Part shown: one piece after another, positions 25,793 through 35,200 of the stretch
Numbering within the stretch: the stretch's first letter is position 1
Layout: every line of letters starts with the position of its first letter
DNA from: Clusia tigrina
Lineage: Eukaryota > Arthropoda > Insecta > Diptera > Clusiidae
Reading direction: 5' to 3'
Assembly (NCBI GenBank): GCA_920105625.2
Contig: OV050032.1
Location: forward strand, 73,141,879 to 73,205,878
DNA: 64,000 nt
Notes under the pieces: generated by a model
The model's database searches: none
Told to the model about the DNA's origin: nothing
Seen by the model: only the letters and a program-made list of their open reading frames with translations
Position numbers and translations under genes: made by a program

Positions 25793-28052
25793 ATAACTCT
25801 AAAGCGTGGACCTCCGCCTGAAAAATGGAAGCTGTTTTTCCCATTGCAATTGCTTTTTGGAAATTTGGCCCAACAATTCCAGCTCCTGCACTGCCATCTT
25901 CCATTTTGGACCCATCTGTATACCACAACTGAGAGTCCTGTTTTATTGTTATTTCCTTGTTTCTCCAAGCTGAACGGTCACTGATGACCACTTTGAATTG
26001 CTTTGAGAAGTCTAATTTTCTGTCCATTTTGTCGAAGACCATGAGACACGGAGAATTCCAGACAGTGTCCAGAATCTTTGCGTGCCCCGAAAGGTTGCCT
26101 TCTTTAAGATGGGCTAGATTAGGTAGCCTTAGGGCCGCGCTGGCCGCCATCCTTTTAACTACAAGGTGTAGAGGAGTCAGTCCAGTGATCACTCCCAAAG
26201 CTAGTGTGGGGCACGTTCTCATTGCTCCCGTCACACTCAAACAGGCTATACGGTGAATTTTGTTAAGAGTCCTCTGAGCTCCTGTTTGGTTGACTTTTGG
26301 CCACCATACCAACGACGCATAAGTAATCATTGGTACTATTATTGTTTTATATGACCACGCCATCATTTTTGGTCGTAGTCCCCATGTTTTACCGTACAAC
26401 CTCTGGCAAGCATAGGTTGCTCTTAAGGCTTTACTAGTTATGTATGATAAGTGGTTTTTCCAAGTTAGAGTTTTGTCCAGGATTACTCCCAGATATTTCA
26501 TTTCATTGGACATTGTTAAGTTTGTGGTCCCTAAACTTAAGGTCCCCAGATTCAGTTTCCTTCTTTTGGTGAAGGGTACCACGTTTGTTTTATTCGGATT
26601 TATCGATAGGCCTTTCTCCTGACACCAGTTTTGAGTGATGTCAAGAGCCAGTTGCATGCGATCTGTTATGGTAGAGTCAAACTTGCCTCTGACCATAATT
26701 ACCAAATCATCCGCAAAGCCCTGAACTTCGTATCCGAGGTCATTGAGAGTTTGTAAGAGCTCGTCGATAACCAATAACCATAGGAGTGGCGATAGGACGC
26801 CCCCCTGGGGACATCCTTTGGTTGACCTGACAATTTGCTTTGCTGTCCCTGTTTCAAAGATTGTCGTTCTGTTTTTCAGCATATTGAGAACCCATGTTAT
26901 GATCAGTCTTTGTATACCTTTCCTGTTCATCCCCTCCTCAATTGATCTGAAAGTAGCATTGTCAAAAGCCCCCGCAATGTCAACCGATGTACAGAGACCT
27001 ATTTCTTTACCCTCAAACGCCTTTTCAATTTTGCTCGTTAAGCTATGTATGGCTGTCTCAGTCGATTTGCCTGATTGGTAAGCGTATTGTTCAATATGAA
27101 GAGGAGAATCTTTAAGATAAGTTTCCCTGATATATTGGTCCAGAATTTTTTCCATAACTTTTAGCAGGAATGACGTCAGGCTAATGGGCCGATAGGCTTT
27201 TGGCGTGTGGTCCGCCTTTTTGCCTGCTTTCGGTATGAAAGCCACCCTAGCCTTCGTCCAAGGTTTAGGCACTATGCCTAGCTCCAGGCTTATCCTGAAA
27301 ATGTTTGTTAGCACAGGTGCTAATACATCAACACCTTGCCGAAGTAGGCACGGTTGTATATTATCGACACCTGGCGATTTGAATGGTCTAAAAGTGGAGA
27401 TAGCCCATTTGGTTTTATTGACGGTGAAGATTCTGCGAGCCAGTGAGAGTTCCCTCCGTGTAGGCATCAAGAAACGAGTATTCTCGATGATTTCACTATC
27501 CTCTCCGCTAGTGGCACAGCCTGGAAAGTGAGTGTCCAACAAAAGCTGTCCCGTCTCTTCCAGGCTCTCCGTAAAATTTCCGTCAGGCTTCTTGAGTGTA
27601 GAAAGTCCGTTTGAGTGATCTTTATTGAGTGATTTCTGGAGTCGGGTAGCTGCTGGGAGGGTTTCAATCTCCTCACAGTATTTTTTCCATGAGTCTCTCT
27701 TAGATCTTCTCAACTCATTATTATAGGCCGTTAAGGCACTTCTATAAGATGCCCAGTCACCATTAGACTTGGCCCTATTAAAGAGTTGACGGGCTTTTTT
27801 GCGCAAAACATTTAGCTCCCCGCTCCACCAGGGTACGTTCCTAGAACGTTTCTTCACAACTAAATTGCAGCTACTTTCAAAAGCCTCGATTATTATATTA
27901 TTTAATTTGTTAACTTCAAGATCTAGTTCCTGAGAGTTACTTATTTTTTCACTAAGGCACGCAATATTTTGCTCTAAGTAAAAGTTATATATCGACCAGT
28001 TGGTCTTCCTAACATTTCTCATTTCGAAGGTGCCTCCAGTCTCCCCCCCCCA
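25734..28052 (-). CDS. LINE ORF2 central part: reverse transcriptase and start of RNase H
   Basis: This is the reverse transcriptase that copies LINE RNA into DNA at the nicked target. The frame is open from 28094, but real coding starts at the G9 run near 28051, since upstream codons overlap the endonuclease in another frame. Numbered from 28094, visible motifs are PKAYRPISLTS (about 298-308), QYAYQSGKSTE (336-346), SVDIAGAFD with catalytic Asp about 372, GCPQGGVLSPLLW (427-439) and FADD (460-463) with the two metal-binding Asp. The thumb and linker follow, then YTDGS (Asp 727) and QAEVHAL (Glu 761) of RNase H. The frame stops at 25734-25736, just where the third RNase H Asp should come. Length and motif order match family polymerases, and no catalytic RT residue is missing. 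Confidence 0.9.
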   Translation of the reverse strand, partial: WGGETGGTFEMRNVRKTNWSIYNFYLEQNIACLSEKISNSQELDLEVNKLNNIIIEAFESSCNLVVKKRSRNVPWWSGELNVLRKKARQLFNRAKSNGDWASYRSALTAYNNELRRSKRDSWKKYCEEIETLPAATRLQKSLNKDHSNGLSTLKKPDGNFTESLEETGQLLLDTHFPGCATSGEDSEIIENTRFLMPTRRELSLARRIFTVNKTKWAISTFRPFKSPGVDNIQPCLLRQGVDVLAPVLTNIFRISLELGIVPKPWTKARVAFIPKAGKKADHTPKAYRPISLTSFLLKVMEKILDQYIRETYLKDSPLHIEQYAYQSGKSTETAIHSLTSKIEKAFEGKEIGLCTSVDIAGAFDNATFRSIEEGMNRKGIQRLIITWVLNMLKNRTTIFETGTAKQIVRSTKGCPQGGVLSPLLWLLVIDELLQTLNDLGYEVQGFADDLVIMVRGKFDSTITDRMQLALDITQNWCQEKGLSINPNKTNVVPFTKRRKLNLGTLSLGTTNLTMSNEMKYLGVILDKTLTWKNHLSYITSKALRATYACQRLYGKTWGLRPKMMAWSYKTIIVPMITYASLVWWPKVNQTGAQRTLNKIHRIACLSVTGAMRTCPTLALGVITGLTPLHLVVKRMAASAALRLPNLAHLKEGNLSGHAKILDTVWNSPCLMVFDKMDRKLDFSKQFKVVISDRSAWRNKEITIKQDSQLWYTDGSKMEDGSAGAGIVGPNFQKAIAMGKTASIFQAEVHALELCARECLRRGTRNTNMHTLR

Positions 28053-28755
28053 GATCAAAGCAAATGTACCTATGGTCCGACAAGGAGACCTCATTAAGCA
28101 CCCTCCAATTAGAAATGTTATTTGATATGAATGCGCTAGTTAGGGTGAGATCTAACACCTCCCCCCTTATCGCATTCATAAAGGTAGGCTCGTCACCCCT
28201 ATTTACCACCACCAGATTGTTTGTCGTAATAAAATCAAGAAGTGACTCACCTCGCCCGTTCGTGTCCGTGCTTCCCCATACCGTGTGGTGCGCGTTTGCG
28301 TCGCAGCACACCACCCACTGTAGACTGCGAGTGCGACAGTACTCCGTAAGCTGCTGCAGCTCGCGCGATACCGCGTCCTCTGTGTCGCCAGGTAAGTACA
28401 TGGAGGCCAGGACTACCGTTCTCCTCCCTTTGGCACTAGGCACTTCTGCCTGTACTGCCACCAGATCGCGTTGTAGAAGCTCTGAAATTGGGAGGAATTT
28501 AATATTTTTGTTGATCATGATCGCTGCCCTCGGTCGGTCAACATTATTATCATAGATCAACTTACATGTTTTTGTCTGCAGACCATTTATGCGCCCATTT
28601 GTGGCCCATGGTTCTTGAATGGCTACGAAGTCCAGACTCTGGTGTTCCACCAAGGCACTGAGCCTGTAAGAGGCTGCTATAGCCCTGTGGAGATTTATTT
28701 GGAGACAGTGTAGCTGCTTCCAAGAGTTTTGCGTTCGTGATGGGGCCTGGGACAT
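28009..28755 (-). CDS. LINE ORF2 N-terminal part: apurinic-type endonuclease
   Basis: This is the endonuclease that nicks target DNA to prime reverse transcription. All recognisable active-site motifs of the exonuclease-endonuclease-phosphatase fold are present: QINL (Asn 21), IQEPW (Glu 48), ASMYLPG (117-123), CCDANAHH (Asp 152, Asn 154), GEVLDLTLTS (Asp 202) and SLSDHRYI (Asp 227, His 228). The ATG at 28755-28753 overlaps the ORF1 stop in TAATG. After residue about 238 the frame leaves the ORF2 reading frame at a G9 run (28043-28051) and stops 11 codons later at 28009. The protein would therefore be cut off from its reverse transcriptase unless the run is really one base different. Confidence 0.9.
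   Translation of the reverse strand: MSQAPSRTQNSWKQLHCLQINLHRAIAASYRLSALVEHQSLDFVAIQEPWATNGRINGLQTKTCKLIYDNNVDRPRAAIMINKNIKFLPISELLQRDLVAVQAEVPSAKGRRTVVLASMYLPGDTEDAVSRELQQLTEYCRTRSLQWVVCCDANAHHTVWGSTDTNGRGESLLDFITTNNLVVVNRGDEPTFMNAIRGEVLDLTLTSAFISNNISNWRVLNEVSLSDHRYICFDLGGGDWRHLRNEKC
28043..28051 (-). other. G9 run where ORF2 changes frame
   Basis: Nine C on the plus strand (nine G on the coding strand) mark the switch between the endonuclease frame and the reverse transcriptase frame. A tract one base shorter would keep a single frame across the junction. It could be a true mutation, a consensus error in a homopolymer, or, less likely, programmed slippage. Confidence 0.8.
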
Positions 28756-28757
28756 TA
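28753..28757 (-). promoter_or_regulatory. TAATG stop/start overlap between ORF1 and ORF2
   Basis: The ORF1 stop TAA (28757-28755) shares its last A with the ORF2 start ATG (28755-28753). In the silkworm LINE SART1 the same UAAUG arrangement supports translation of ORF2 by termination and re-initiation. The same mechanism is inferred here. Confidence 0.75.
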
Positions 28758-30041
28758 TTTCCCAGACCGATCCTTGCGGATCTTACCACCCTTTGTGCTC
28801 CGCAAAGTTTCCGCAGCCTCCGGGTCTTTTCTCTCCCATTTCCTGAGCCTACCAGAGAGAGCAGATGGTTTTGGACGTTGGACACGTGTGTTGCCTCTCT
28901 CCGCTCTCGGTACTGGCTTTGTTAAAATGGGCCCCGTTTTCGGCTTCTGGCTACTCTGCTTTGCCCGCGCTGCAACAGATGTTGTTGGTTGCTCTTCAAC
29001 ACCAACAGCAGATTTTGCCCTGTTCCCCTTCAGTCTAGGTCGGAGCTGGGCACTGCCAAAGCCATAGTAGACTTTGTTACCCAGTGTGTCAACCCTTTCA
29101 GACGAGATGGGGTCCAGAGCAATTGCCAGCTCGACCTGGTCACCTTTTTGTAGGCGATGGAGCACCCGCCACTCGCTGACACTAATGCCCGAATTCTGCG
29201 ACTCCACTTGCCCCAAAATTCGGTCATTTTGCCAAGATACCGAGCCGGGAAAGTAGCCAACGAAGATCTTGGCCTTTGGCACTTTTGCCTCGTGCACCAC
29301 CTTCAACTCAGCCCCCTCCCATGGCTTCATGGCTGGTATCCATTCTTCAGCCCAGGCTACGGTTTCGTCGTCCAGACAGTTGATCGTCAACCATCCAGGC
29401 TTGCAACTACAGCCTGCAAAGTGTGGCTTCACTGGGCCCCCACGAGTCTCGAACATCTTGTCGAGAATACACCGTTGTACCTTCCCAATTTCTTCAGTGG
29501 ACCATATGCCCTCCGGGAAATTGCTAGGTATAACCCCTATCTTTTTGGAGCAGACTGTCTCCGCTAGAGTAGGCTTTGAGCAGGGGACCCCCAAGGAGGC
29601 GCCCTGCACGCCATGTCTTTCAGAGACACTCGCCACCCTCTTACTGGGACCAGGTTCGCCCCCAAGTAAGGTCTCCGCCTCCTTCATCTCACCACACCCC
29701 GGCGGGTCCGCTGGGGGCACTATTGACATTTTATCAATGCTTTTGTTGCCCTCTTGTGCAAACCGCTTTGTCGGCCTGGAGTTCGATGTCGGCGTGGAGC
29801 CATCTGAACGGGATCTTTTAGGGGTCCATCGCGCAGACACGTTGGCTGGATTTGCCGCCAAGGACCGAGCTGTTTCCAGCGATATGCCCCTGGCAAGCAA
29901 AGCCTTAAAACGTTTACGTCCAGCTCCGGACAGCTTCACCCTAAGTTTTGGAATCTTCTCTGGAGCAGGTTCAAGAAGATTTCTCTCCTGTTCCGAGGAG
30001 ATAGACACCCCAGCCGATTCCTGGCTAAGTGGGATGTCCAT
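28755..30041 (-). CDS. LINE ORF1 protein, DUF4780-like
   Basis: ORF1 proteins bind LINE RNA and form the ribonucleoprotein. This frame encodes 428 residues from the ATG at 30041. Residues 1-110 are polar and basic, with SGAGRKRFKALLARGISLETARSLA-type residues at about 38-62, a stretch common in this family. Residues about 168-340 resemble the DUF4780 family of insect retroelement proteins: IWSTEEIGKVQ, a Cys-rich strand CSCKPGWLTINC, WIPAMKPWEGAELKV, and WRVLHRLQKGDQVELAIALD. The tail 340-428 is Lys/Arg-rich. No CCHC knuckles or coiled coil are seen. An in-frame start further upstream (30157) is separated by a G10 run, so the real N-terminus is probably about 38 residues longer. The stop TAA overlaps the ORF2 start. 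Confidence 0.82.
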   Translation of the reverse strand: MDIPLSQESAGVSISSEQERNLLEPAPEKIPKLRVKLSGAGRKRFKALLARGISLETARSLAANPANVSARWTPKRSRSDGSTPTSNSRPTKRFAQEGNKSIDKMSIVPPADPPGCGEMKEAETLLGGEPGPSKRVASVSERHGVQGASLGVPCSKPTLAETVCSKKIGVIPSNFPEGIWSTEEIGKVQRCILDKMFETRGGPVKPHFAGCSCKPGWLTINCLDDETVAWAEEWIPAMKPWEGAELKVVHEAKVPKAKIFVGYFPGSVSWQNDRILGQVESQNSGISVSEWRVLHRLQKGDQVELAIALDPISSERVDTLGNKVYYGFGSAQLRPRLKGNRAKSAVGVEEQPTTSVAARAKQSSQKPKTGPILTKPVPRAERGNTRVQRPKPSALSGRLRKWERKDPEAAETLRSTKGGKIRKDRSGK

Positions 30042-30058
30042 CTCCTCCGACCTGTCGG

Positions 30059-30157
30059 TTAAGGGACCGGGTGCCCCCCCCCCAACAGGTCGTGCTCCAT
30101 GCTTTCATTGTCGATGGGACCAGATGCCCCCTCGGCCAATGATGGCTGTTGGCTCAT
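30059..30157 (-). pseudogene. Probable true N-terminus of ORF1, out of frame
   Basis: An ATG at 30157-30155 opens 32 codons (beginning MSQQPSLAEGASGPIDNE) that end at a TAA at 30059-30061, just after a run of ten G. The 428-codon ORF1 frame is open back to the same run. A change of one base in the run would join this start to ORF1. The acidic, low-complexity sequence fits an ORF1 N-terminus. The alternative is a short upstream reading frame in the leader. Confidence 0.55.
30074..30083 (-). other. G10 run at ORF1 start region
   Basis: Ten C on the plus strand (30074-30083) separate the upstream ATG frame from the ORF1 frame. Like the G9 run in ORF2, it is a long G homopolymer exactly at a frame break. 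Confidence 0.75.
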
Positions 30158-30261
30158 TGTAGCCACAATATGCACATTTGAAGGTGTGCAGTCCATTTTT
30201 TTTCATATAGGCTTAAGTTTTCCATATATTTTTCTTTACTTTTCTTTTGCGTTTTGGTCAC

Positions 30262-30279
30262 CCACGGGCGCCCCCGTGG
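30262..30279 (-). other. GC-rich hairpin in LINE 5' UTR
   Basis: CCACGGG (30262-30268) and CCCGTGG (30273-30279) form a perfect 7-bp stem with a 4-base loop. Function is unknown; it could structure the leader RNA. Confidence 0.5.
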
Positions 30280-30653
30280 TAAGGCTAATTAAAACCGTAG
30301 GTTCGCCGGACCTCGTTCGGAGTTCGCTATTAAGCTTGACTCTACCCCGTCAAGCAAGCTCACTGGCATAGCTGTTCCACCGTGAATTTAGGGTGTTTTT
30401 TATGGGCCAATATGTCTGGTGAACCCTGCCCCAGGGAGTTTTCTCTCTCCCCCGCCCGGCAATCGGCGACCCAAGTACAGCAGAGACATGACCGCACTGA
30501 AAGTGGGCCATTGGTCTGTAAAGTAATTGCCGCACTTCCCCGAAGGGCTGACCAATTGTTAGTGTCTAGGCGATCCGGCGGAATCAGTGAGACGTTCGAT
30601 ATTGGCCAGTACGACTACTAACTAGCCTTAACGACTGAGCAGGAATCGTAGAA

Positions 30654-30685
30654 AACTACTTTCAACCTGTGCGTTGAAGGTAGTT
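30654..30685 (-). other. 13-bp stem hairpin near LINE 5' end
   Basis: AACTACTTTCAAC (30654-30666) pairs with GTTGAAGGTAGTT (30673-30685), one mismatch, with a 6-base loop. It lies about 100 bp from the 5' end of the element. A structured 5' end may act in translation, packaging or 5' junction formation; no role is shown. Confidence 0.55.
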
Positions 30686-30787
30686 CTTAGTTTGCGTAAC
30701 TGGACCATGTCACCGTCTTTCATGTGCCATGTTCCAGCACACAGTAAGCCCCTACACCGCAACAAGGTGACTACCCAGCGTAGGAGC

Positions 30788-30798
30788 TAGGGCCATTT
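30788..30798. repeat. Target-site duplication, LINE 5' side
   Basis: TAGGGCCATTT follows the last LINE base (CTAGGAGC is the boundary context) and continues into normal satellite (GATATTTGATCAG). The match to 25027-25037 is perfect over 11 bp, a usual length for LINE insertions. Confidence 0.92.
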
Positions 30799-32228
30799 GA
30801 TATTTGATCAGTTTTTCATTTGGGACTCAAGGGTAGCATAGCTTTGAGCGATAGCTTAAATTGACAAGAGGCTCGAGTACTATATTGTTACACAATTTCA
30901 AGGTTTTATGACGCTCCAGTAAAAAGTTACAAGCATTTGTTTGTTGCAAACTTTGATAGGTGTAGGACGTACCGTATAGAAGTTAGGGCCATTTGAAGTT
31001 TTTATCAGTGTTTGATTTGGGACTCAAGGGTAGCATAGCTTTGAGTAATACCTTAAATTGACAAGAGGCTCGAGTACTTTATTGTTACAAAATTTCAAGG
31101 TTTTATGACGATCCAGTAAAAAGTTACAAGCATTTGTATGTTGCAAACTTTGATAGGTGTAGGACGTACCGTATAGAAGTTAGGGCCATTTGAAGTCTTA
31201 TCAGTGTTTTATTTGGGACTCAAGGGTAGCATAGCTTTGAGCGATAGCTTAAATTGACAAGAGGCTCGAGTACTTTATTGTTAAAAAAATTTCAAGGTTT
31301 TATGACGGTCCAGTAAAAAGTTACAAGCATTTGTATGTTGTAAACTTTGATAGGTGTAGGACGTACCGTATAGAAGTTAGGGCCATTTGATATTTTATCA
31401 GTGTTTTATTTGGGACTCAAGGCTAGCATAGCTTTGAGCGATAGCTTAAATTGACAAGAGGCTCGAGTACTATATTGTTACAAAATTTCAAGGTTTTATG
31501 ACGCTCCAGTAAAAAGTTACAAGCATTTGAATGTTGCAAACTTTGATAGGTGTAGGACGTACCGTATAGAAGTTAGGGCCATTTGAAGTTTTTTCAGTGT
31601 TTAATATGGGACAAAAAGGTAGCATAGCTTTGAGCGATAGCTTAAATTGACGAGAGGCTCGAGTACTTTATTGTTACAAAATTTCAAGGTTTTATGACGC
31701 TCCAGTAAAAAGTTACAAGCATTTGTATGTTGCAAACTTTGATAGGTGTAGGACGCACCGTATAGAAGTTAGGGCCAGTCGAAGTTTTATCAGTGTTTGA
31801 TTTGGGACTCAAGGGCAGCATAGCTTTGAGCGATAACATAAATTGACAAGAGGCTCGAGTACTTTATTGTTACAAAATTTCAAGTTTTTATGACGCTCCA
31901 GTAAAAAGTTACAAGCATTTGTATGTTGCAAACTTTGATAGGTGTAGGACGTACCGTATCGAAGTTAGGGCCATTTGATGTTTTATAAGTGTTTCATTTG
32001 GGACTCAAGGGTAGCATAGCTTTGAGCGATAGCTTAAATTGACAAGAGGCTCGAGTACTATATTGTTACAAAATTTCAAGGTTTTATGACGCTCCAGTAA
32101 AAAGTTACAAGCATTTGTATGTGGCAAACTTTGATAGGTGTAGGACGTACCGTATAGAAGTTAGGGCCATTTGAAGTCTTATCAGTGTTTGATTTGGGAC
32201 TCAAGGGTAGCATAGCTTTGAGCGATAG
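30799..32228. repeat. Satellite monomers between LINE 5' end and the 1764-bp HOR
   Basis: About seven monomers follow the LINE. Markers such as ACACAATTTC, GAAGTTTTTATCAG, GAGTAATACC and CGATCCAG resemble those at 1370-1650 in block A, so this is a related but diverged segment. One monomer has TTAATATGGGACAAAAAGG (31601). No coding sequence is seen. Confidence 0.75.
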
Positions 32229-35200
32229 CTTAAAGTGACAAGAAGCTCGAGTACTTTATTCTTTCAAAATTTCAAGGTTTTATGACGCTCCAGTAAAAAG
32301 TTACAAGCATTTGTATGTTGCAAACTTTGATAGGTGTAGGACGTACCGTATAGTAGTTAGGGCCATTTGAAGTTTTATCTGTGTTTGATTTGGGACTCAA
32401 GGGTAGCAAAGCTTTGAGCGAGAACTTAAATTGACAAGAGGCTCGAGTACTTTATTGTTACAAAATTTTAAGGTTTTATGACGGTCCAGTAAAAAGTTAC
32501 AAGCATTTGTATGTTGCAAACTTTGATAGGTGTAGGACGTACCGTATAGAAGTTAGGGCCATTTGATGTTTTATCAGTGTTTCATTTGGGACTCAAGGGT
32601 AGCATAGCTTTGAGCGATAACTTAAATTGACAAGAGGCTCGAGTACTTTATTCTTACAAAATTTCAAGATTTTATGACGCTCCAGTAAAAAGTTACAAGC
32701 ATTTAAATGTTGCATACTTTGATAGGTGTAGGACGTACTGTATAGAAGTTAGAGCCATTTGAAGTTTTATCAGTGTTTGATTTGGGACTCAAGGGTAGCA
32801 TAGCTTTGAGCGATTGCTAAAATTGACAAGAGGCTCGAGTACTTATTGTTACAAAATTTCAAGGTTTTATGACGCTCCAGTAAAAAGTTACAAGCATTTG
32901 TATGTTGCAAACTTAGATAGGTGTAGGACGTACCGTATAGAAGTTAGGGCCATTTGAAGTTTTATCAGTGGTGGATTTGGGACTCAAGGGTAGGATAGCT
33001 TTGAGTGATAGCTTAAATTGACAAGAGGCTCGAGTACTTTATTGTTACAAAATTTCAAGGTTTTATGACGCTCCAGTAAAAAGTTACAAGCATTTGTGTG
33101 TTGCAAACTTTGATAGGTGTAGGACGCACCGTATAGAAGTTAGGGCCATTTGAAGTCTTATCAGTGTTTGATTTGGGACTCAAGGGTAGCATAGCTTTGA
33201 GCGATAGCTTAAATTGACAAGAGGCTCGAATACTTTATTGTTACACAATTTCAAGGTTTTATGACGCTCCAGTAAAAAGTTACAAGCATTTGTATGTTGC
33301 AAACTTTGATAGGTGTAGGACGTACCGTATAGAAGTTAGGGCCATTTGAAGTTTTTTTCAGTGTTTGATTTGGGACTCAAGGGTAGCATAGCTTTGAGTG
33401 ATACCTTAAATTGACAAGAGGCTCGAGTACTTTATTGTTACAAAATTTCAAGGTTTTATGACGATCTAGTAAAAAGTTACAAGCATTTGTATGTTGCAAA
33501 CTTTGATAGGTGTAGGACGTACCGTATAGAAGTTAGGGCCATTTGATGTATAATCAGTGTTTCATTTGGGATTTAAGGGTAGCATAGCTTTGAGCGATAG
33601 CTTAAATTGACAAGAGGCTCGAGTACTATATTGTTACAAAATTTCAAGGTTTTATGACGCTCCAGTAAAAAGTTACAAGCATTTGTATGTTGCAAACTTT
33701 GATAGGTGTAGGACGTACCGTATAGAAGTTAGGGCCATTTGAAGTCTTATCAGTGTTTGATTTGGGACTCAAGGGTAGCATAGCTTTGAGCGATAGCTTA
33801 AAGTGACAAGAAGCTCGAGTACTTTATTGTTTCAAAATTTCAAGGTTTTATGACGCTCCAGTAAAAAGTTACAAGCATTTGTATGTTGCAAACTTTGATA
33901 GGTGTAGGACGTACCGTATAGTAGTTAGGGCCATTTGAAGTCTTATCAGTGTTTGATTTGGGACTCAAGGGTAGCATAGCTTTGAGCGATAGCTTAAAGT
34001 GACAAGAAGCTCGAGTACTTTATTCTTTCAAAATTTCAAGGTTTTATGACGCTCCAGTAAAAAGTTACAAGCATTTGTATGTTGCAAACTTTGATAGGTG
34101 TAGGACGTACCGTATAGTAGTTAGGGCCATTTGAAGTTTTATCTGTGTTTGATTTGGGACTCAAGGGTAGCAAAGCTTTGAGCGAGAACTTAAATTGACA
34201 AGAGGCTCGAGTACTTTATTGTTACAAAATTTTAAGGTTTTATGACGGTCCAGTAAAAAGTTACAAGCATTTGTATGTTGCAAACTTTGATAGGTGTAGG
34301 ACGTACCGTATAGAAGTTAGGGCCATTTGATGTTTTATCAGTGTTTCATTTGGGACTCAAGGGTAGCATAGCTTTGAGCGATAACTTAAATTGACAAGAG
34401 GCTCGAGTACTTTATTCTTACAAAATTTCAAGATTTTATGACGCTCCAGTAAAAAGTTACAAGCATTTAAATGTTGCATACTTTGATAGGTGTAGGACGT
34501 ACTGTATAGAAGTTAGAGCCATTTGAAGTTTTATCAGTGTTTGATTTGGGACTCAAGGGTAGCATAGCTTTGAGCGATTGCTAAAATTGACAAGAGGCTC
34601 GAGTACTTATTGTTACAAAATTTCAAGGTTTTATGACGCTCCAGTAAAAAGTTACAAGCATTTGTATGTTGCAAACTTAGATAGGTGTAGGACGTACCGT
34701 ATAGAAGTTAGGGCCATTTGAAGTTTTATCAGTGGTGGATTTGGGACTCAAGGGTAGGATAGCTTTGAGTGATAGCTTAAATTGACAAGAGGCTCGAGTA
34801 CTTTATTGTTACAAAATTTCAAGGTTTTATGACGCTCCAGTAAAAAGTTACAAGCATTTGTGTGTTGCAAACTTTGATAGGTGTAGGACGCACCGTATAG
34901 AAGTTAGGGCCATTTGAAGTCTTATCAGTGTTTGATTTGGGACTCAAGGGTAGCATAGCTTTGAGCGATAGCTTAAATTGACAAGAGGCTCGAATACTTT
35001 ATTGTTACACAATTTCAAGGTTTTATGACGCTCCAGTAAAAAGTTACAAGCATTTGTATGTTGCAAACTTTGATAGGTGTAGGACGTACCGTATAGAAGT
35101 TAGGGCCATTTGAAGTTTTTTTCAGTGTTTGATTTGGGACTCAAGGGTTGCATAGCTTTGAGTGATACCTTAAATTGACAAGAGGCTCGAGTACTTTATT

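Larger units (their letters stand above)
25038..30787 (-). mobile_element. Full-length non-LTR retrotransposon (LINE), Loa/I-like with RNase H
   Basis: A 5,750-bp non-satellite insert sits inside the array in minus orientation. From 5' to 3' it has a leader of about 630 bp, ORF1 (DUF4780-like), ORF2 (apurinic-type endonuclease, reverse transcriptase, RNase H, C-terminal zinc knuckle), a 3' UTR of about 70 bp and an (AAT)5 tail at 25038-25052. There are no terminal repeats. An 11-bp target-site duplication flanks it, which is diagnostic of target-primed reverse transcription. RNase H together with a gag-like ORF1 lacking CCHC knuckles suggests the Loa clade; I-clade is the alternative, but its ORF1 normally has CCHC motifs. 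The coding frames have three breaks. The element appears once in the window. Confidence 0.95.
30158..30787 (-). other. LINE 5' UTR / internal promoter region
   Basis: About 630 bp of unique, GC-richer sequence precede ORF1. LINEs carry their promoter inside this leader, so transcription presumably starts at or near 30787; no core promoter motif is recognisable with confidence. It holds two hairpins (30262-30279 and 30654-30685). Short open frames on the opposite strand have no protein-like features. The presence of the leader up to a perfect target duplication shows the copy is not 5'-truncated. Confidence 0.75.

Noticed and set aside
28064..28555. Plus-strand open frames inside the LINE (e.g. 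28064-28555, 29269-30162, 25506-25778)
   Set aside because: They are antisense shadows of ORF1 and ORF2, which have recognisable domains on the minus strand.
30382..30621. Small gene in the LINE leader (79 codons, plus strand)
   Set aside because: Antisense to the 5' UTR, no recognisable motif, composition like the surrounding leader.
25038..30787. LTR retrotransposon or endogenous virus
   Set aside because: No terminal direct repeats, no protease, integrase or envelope; the endonuclease is of the apurinic type and the tail and target duplication are those of a LINE.
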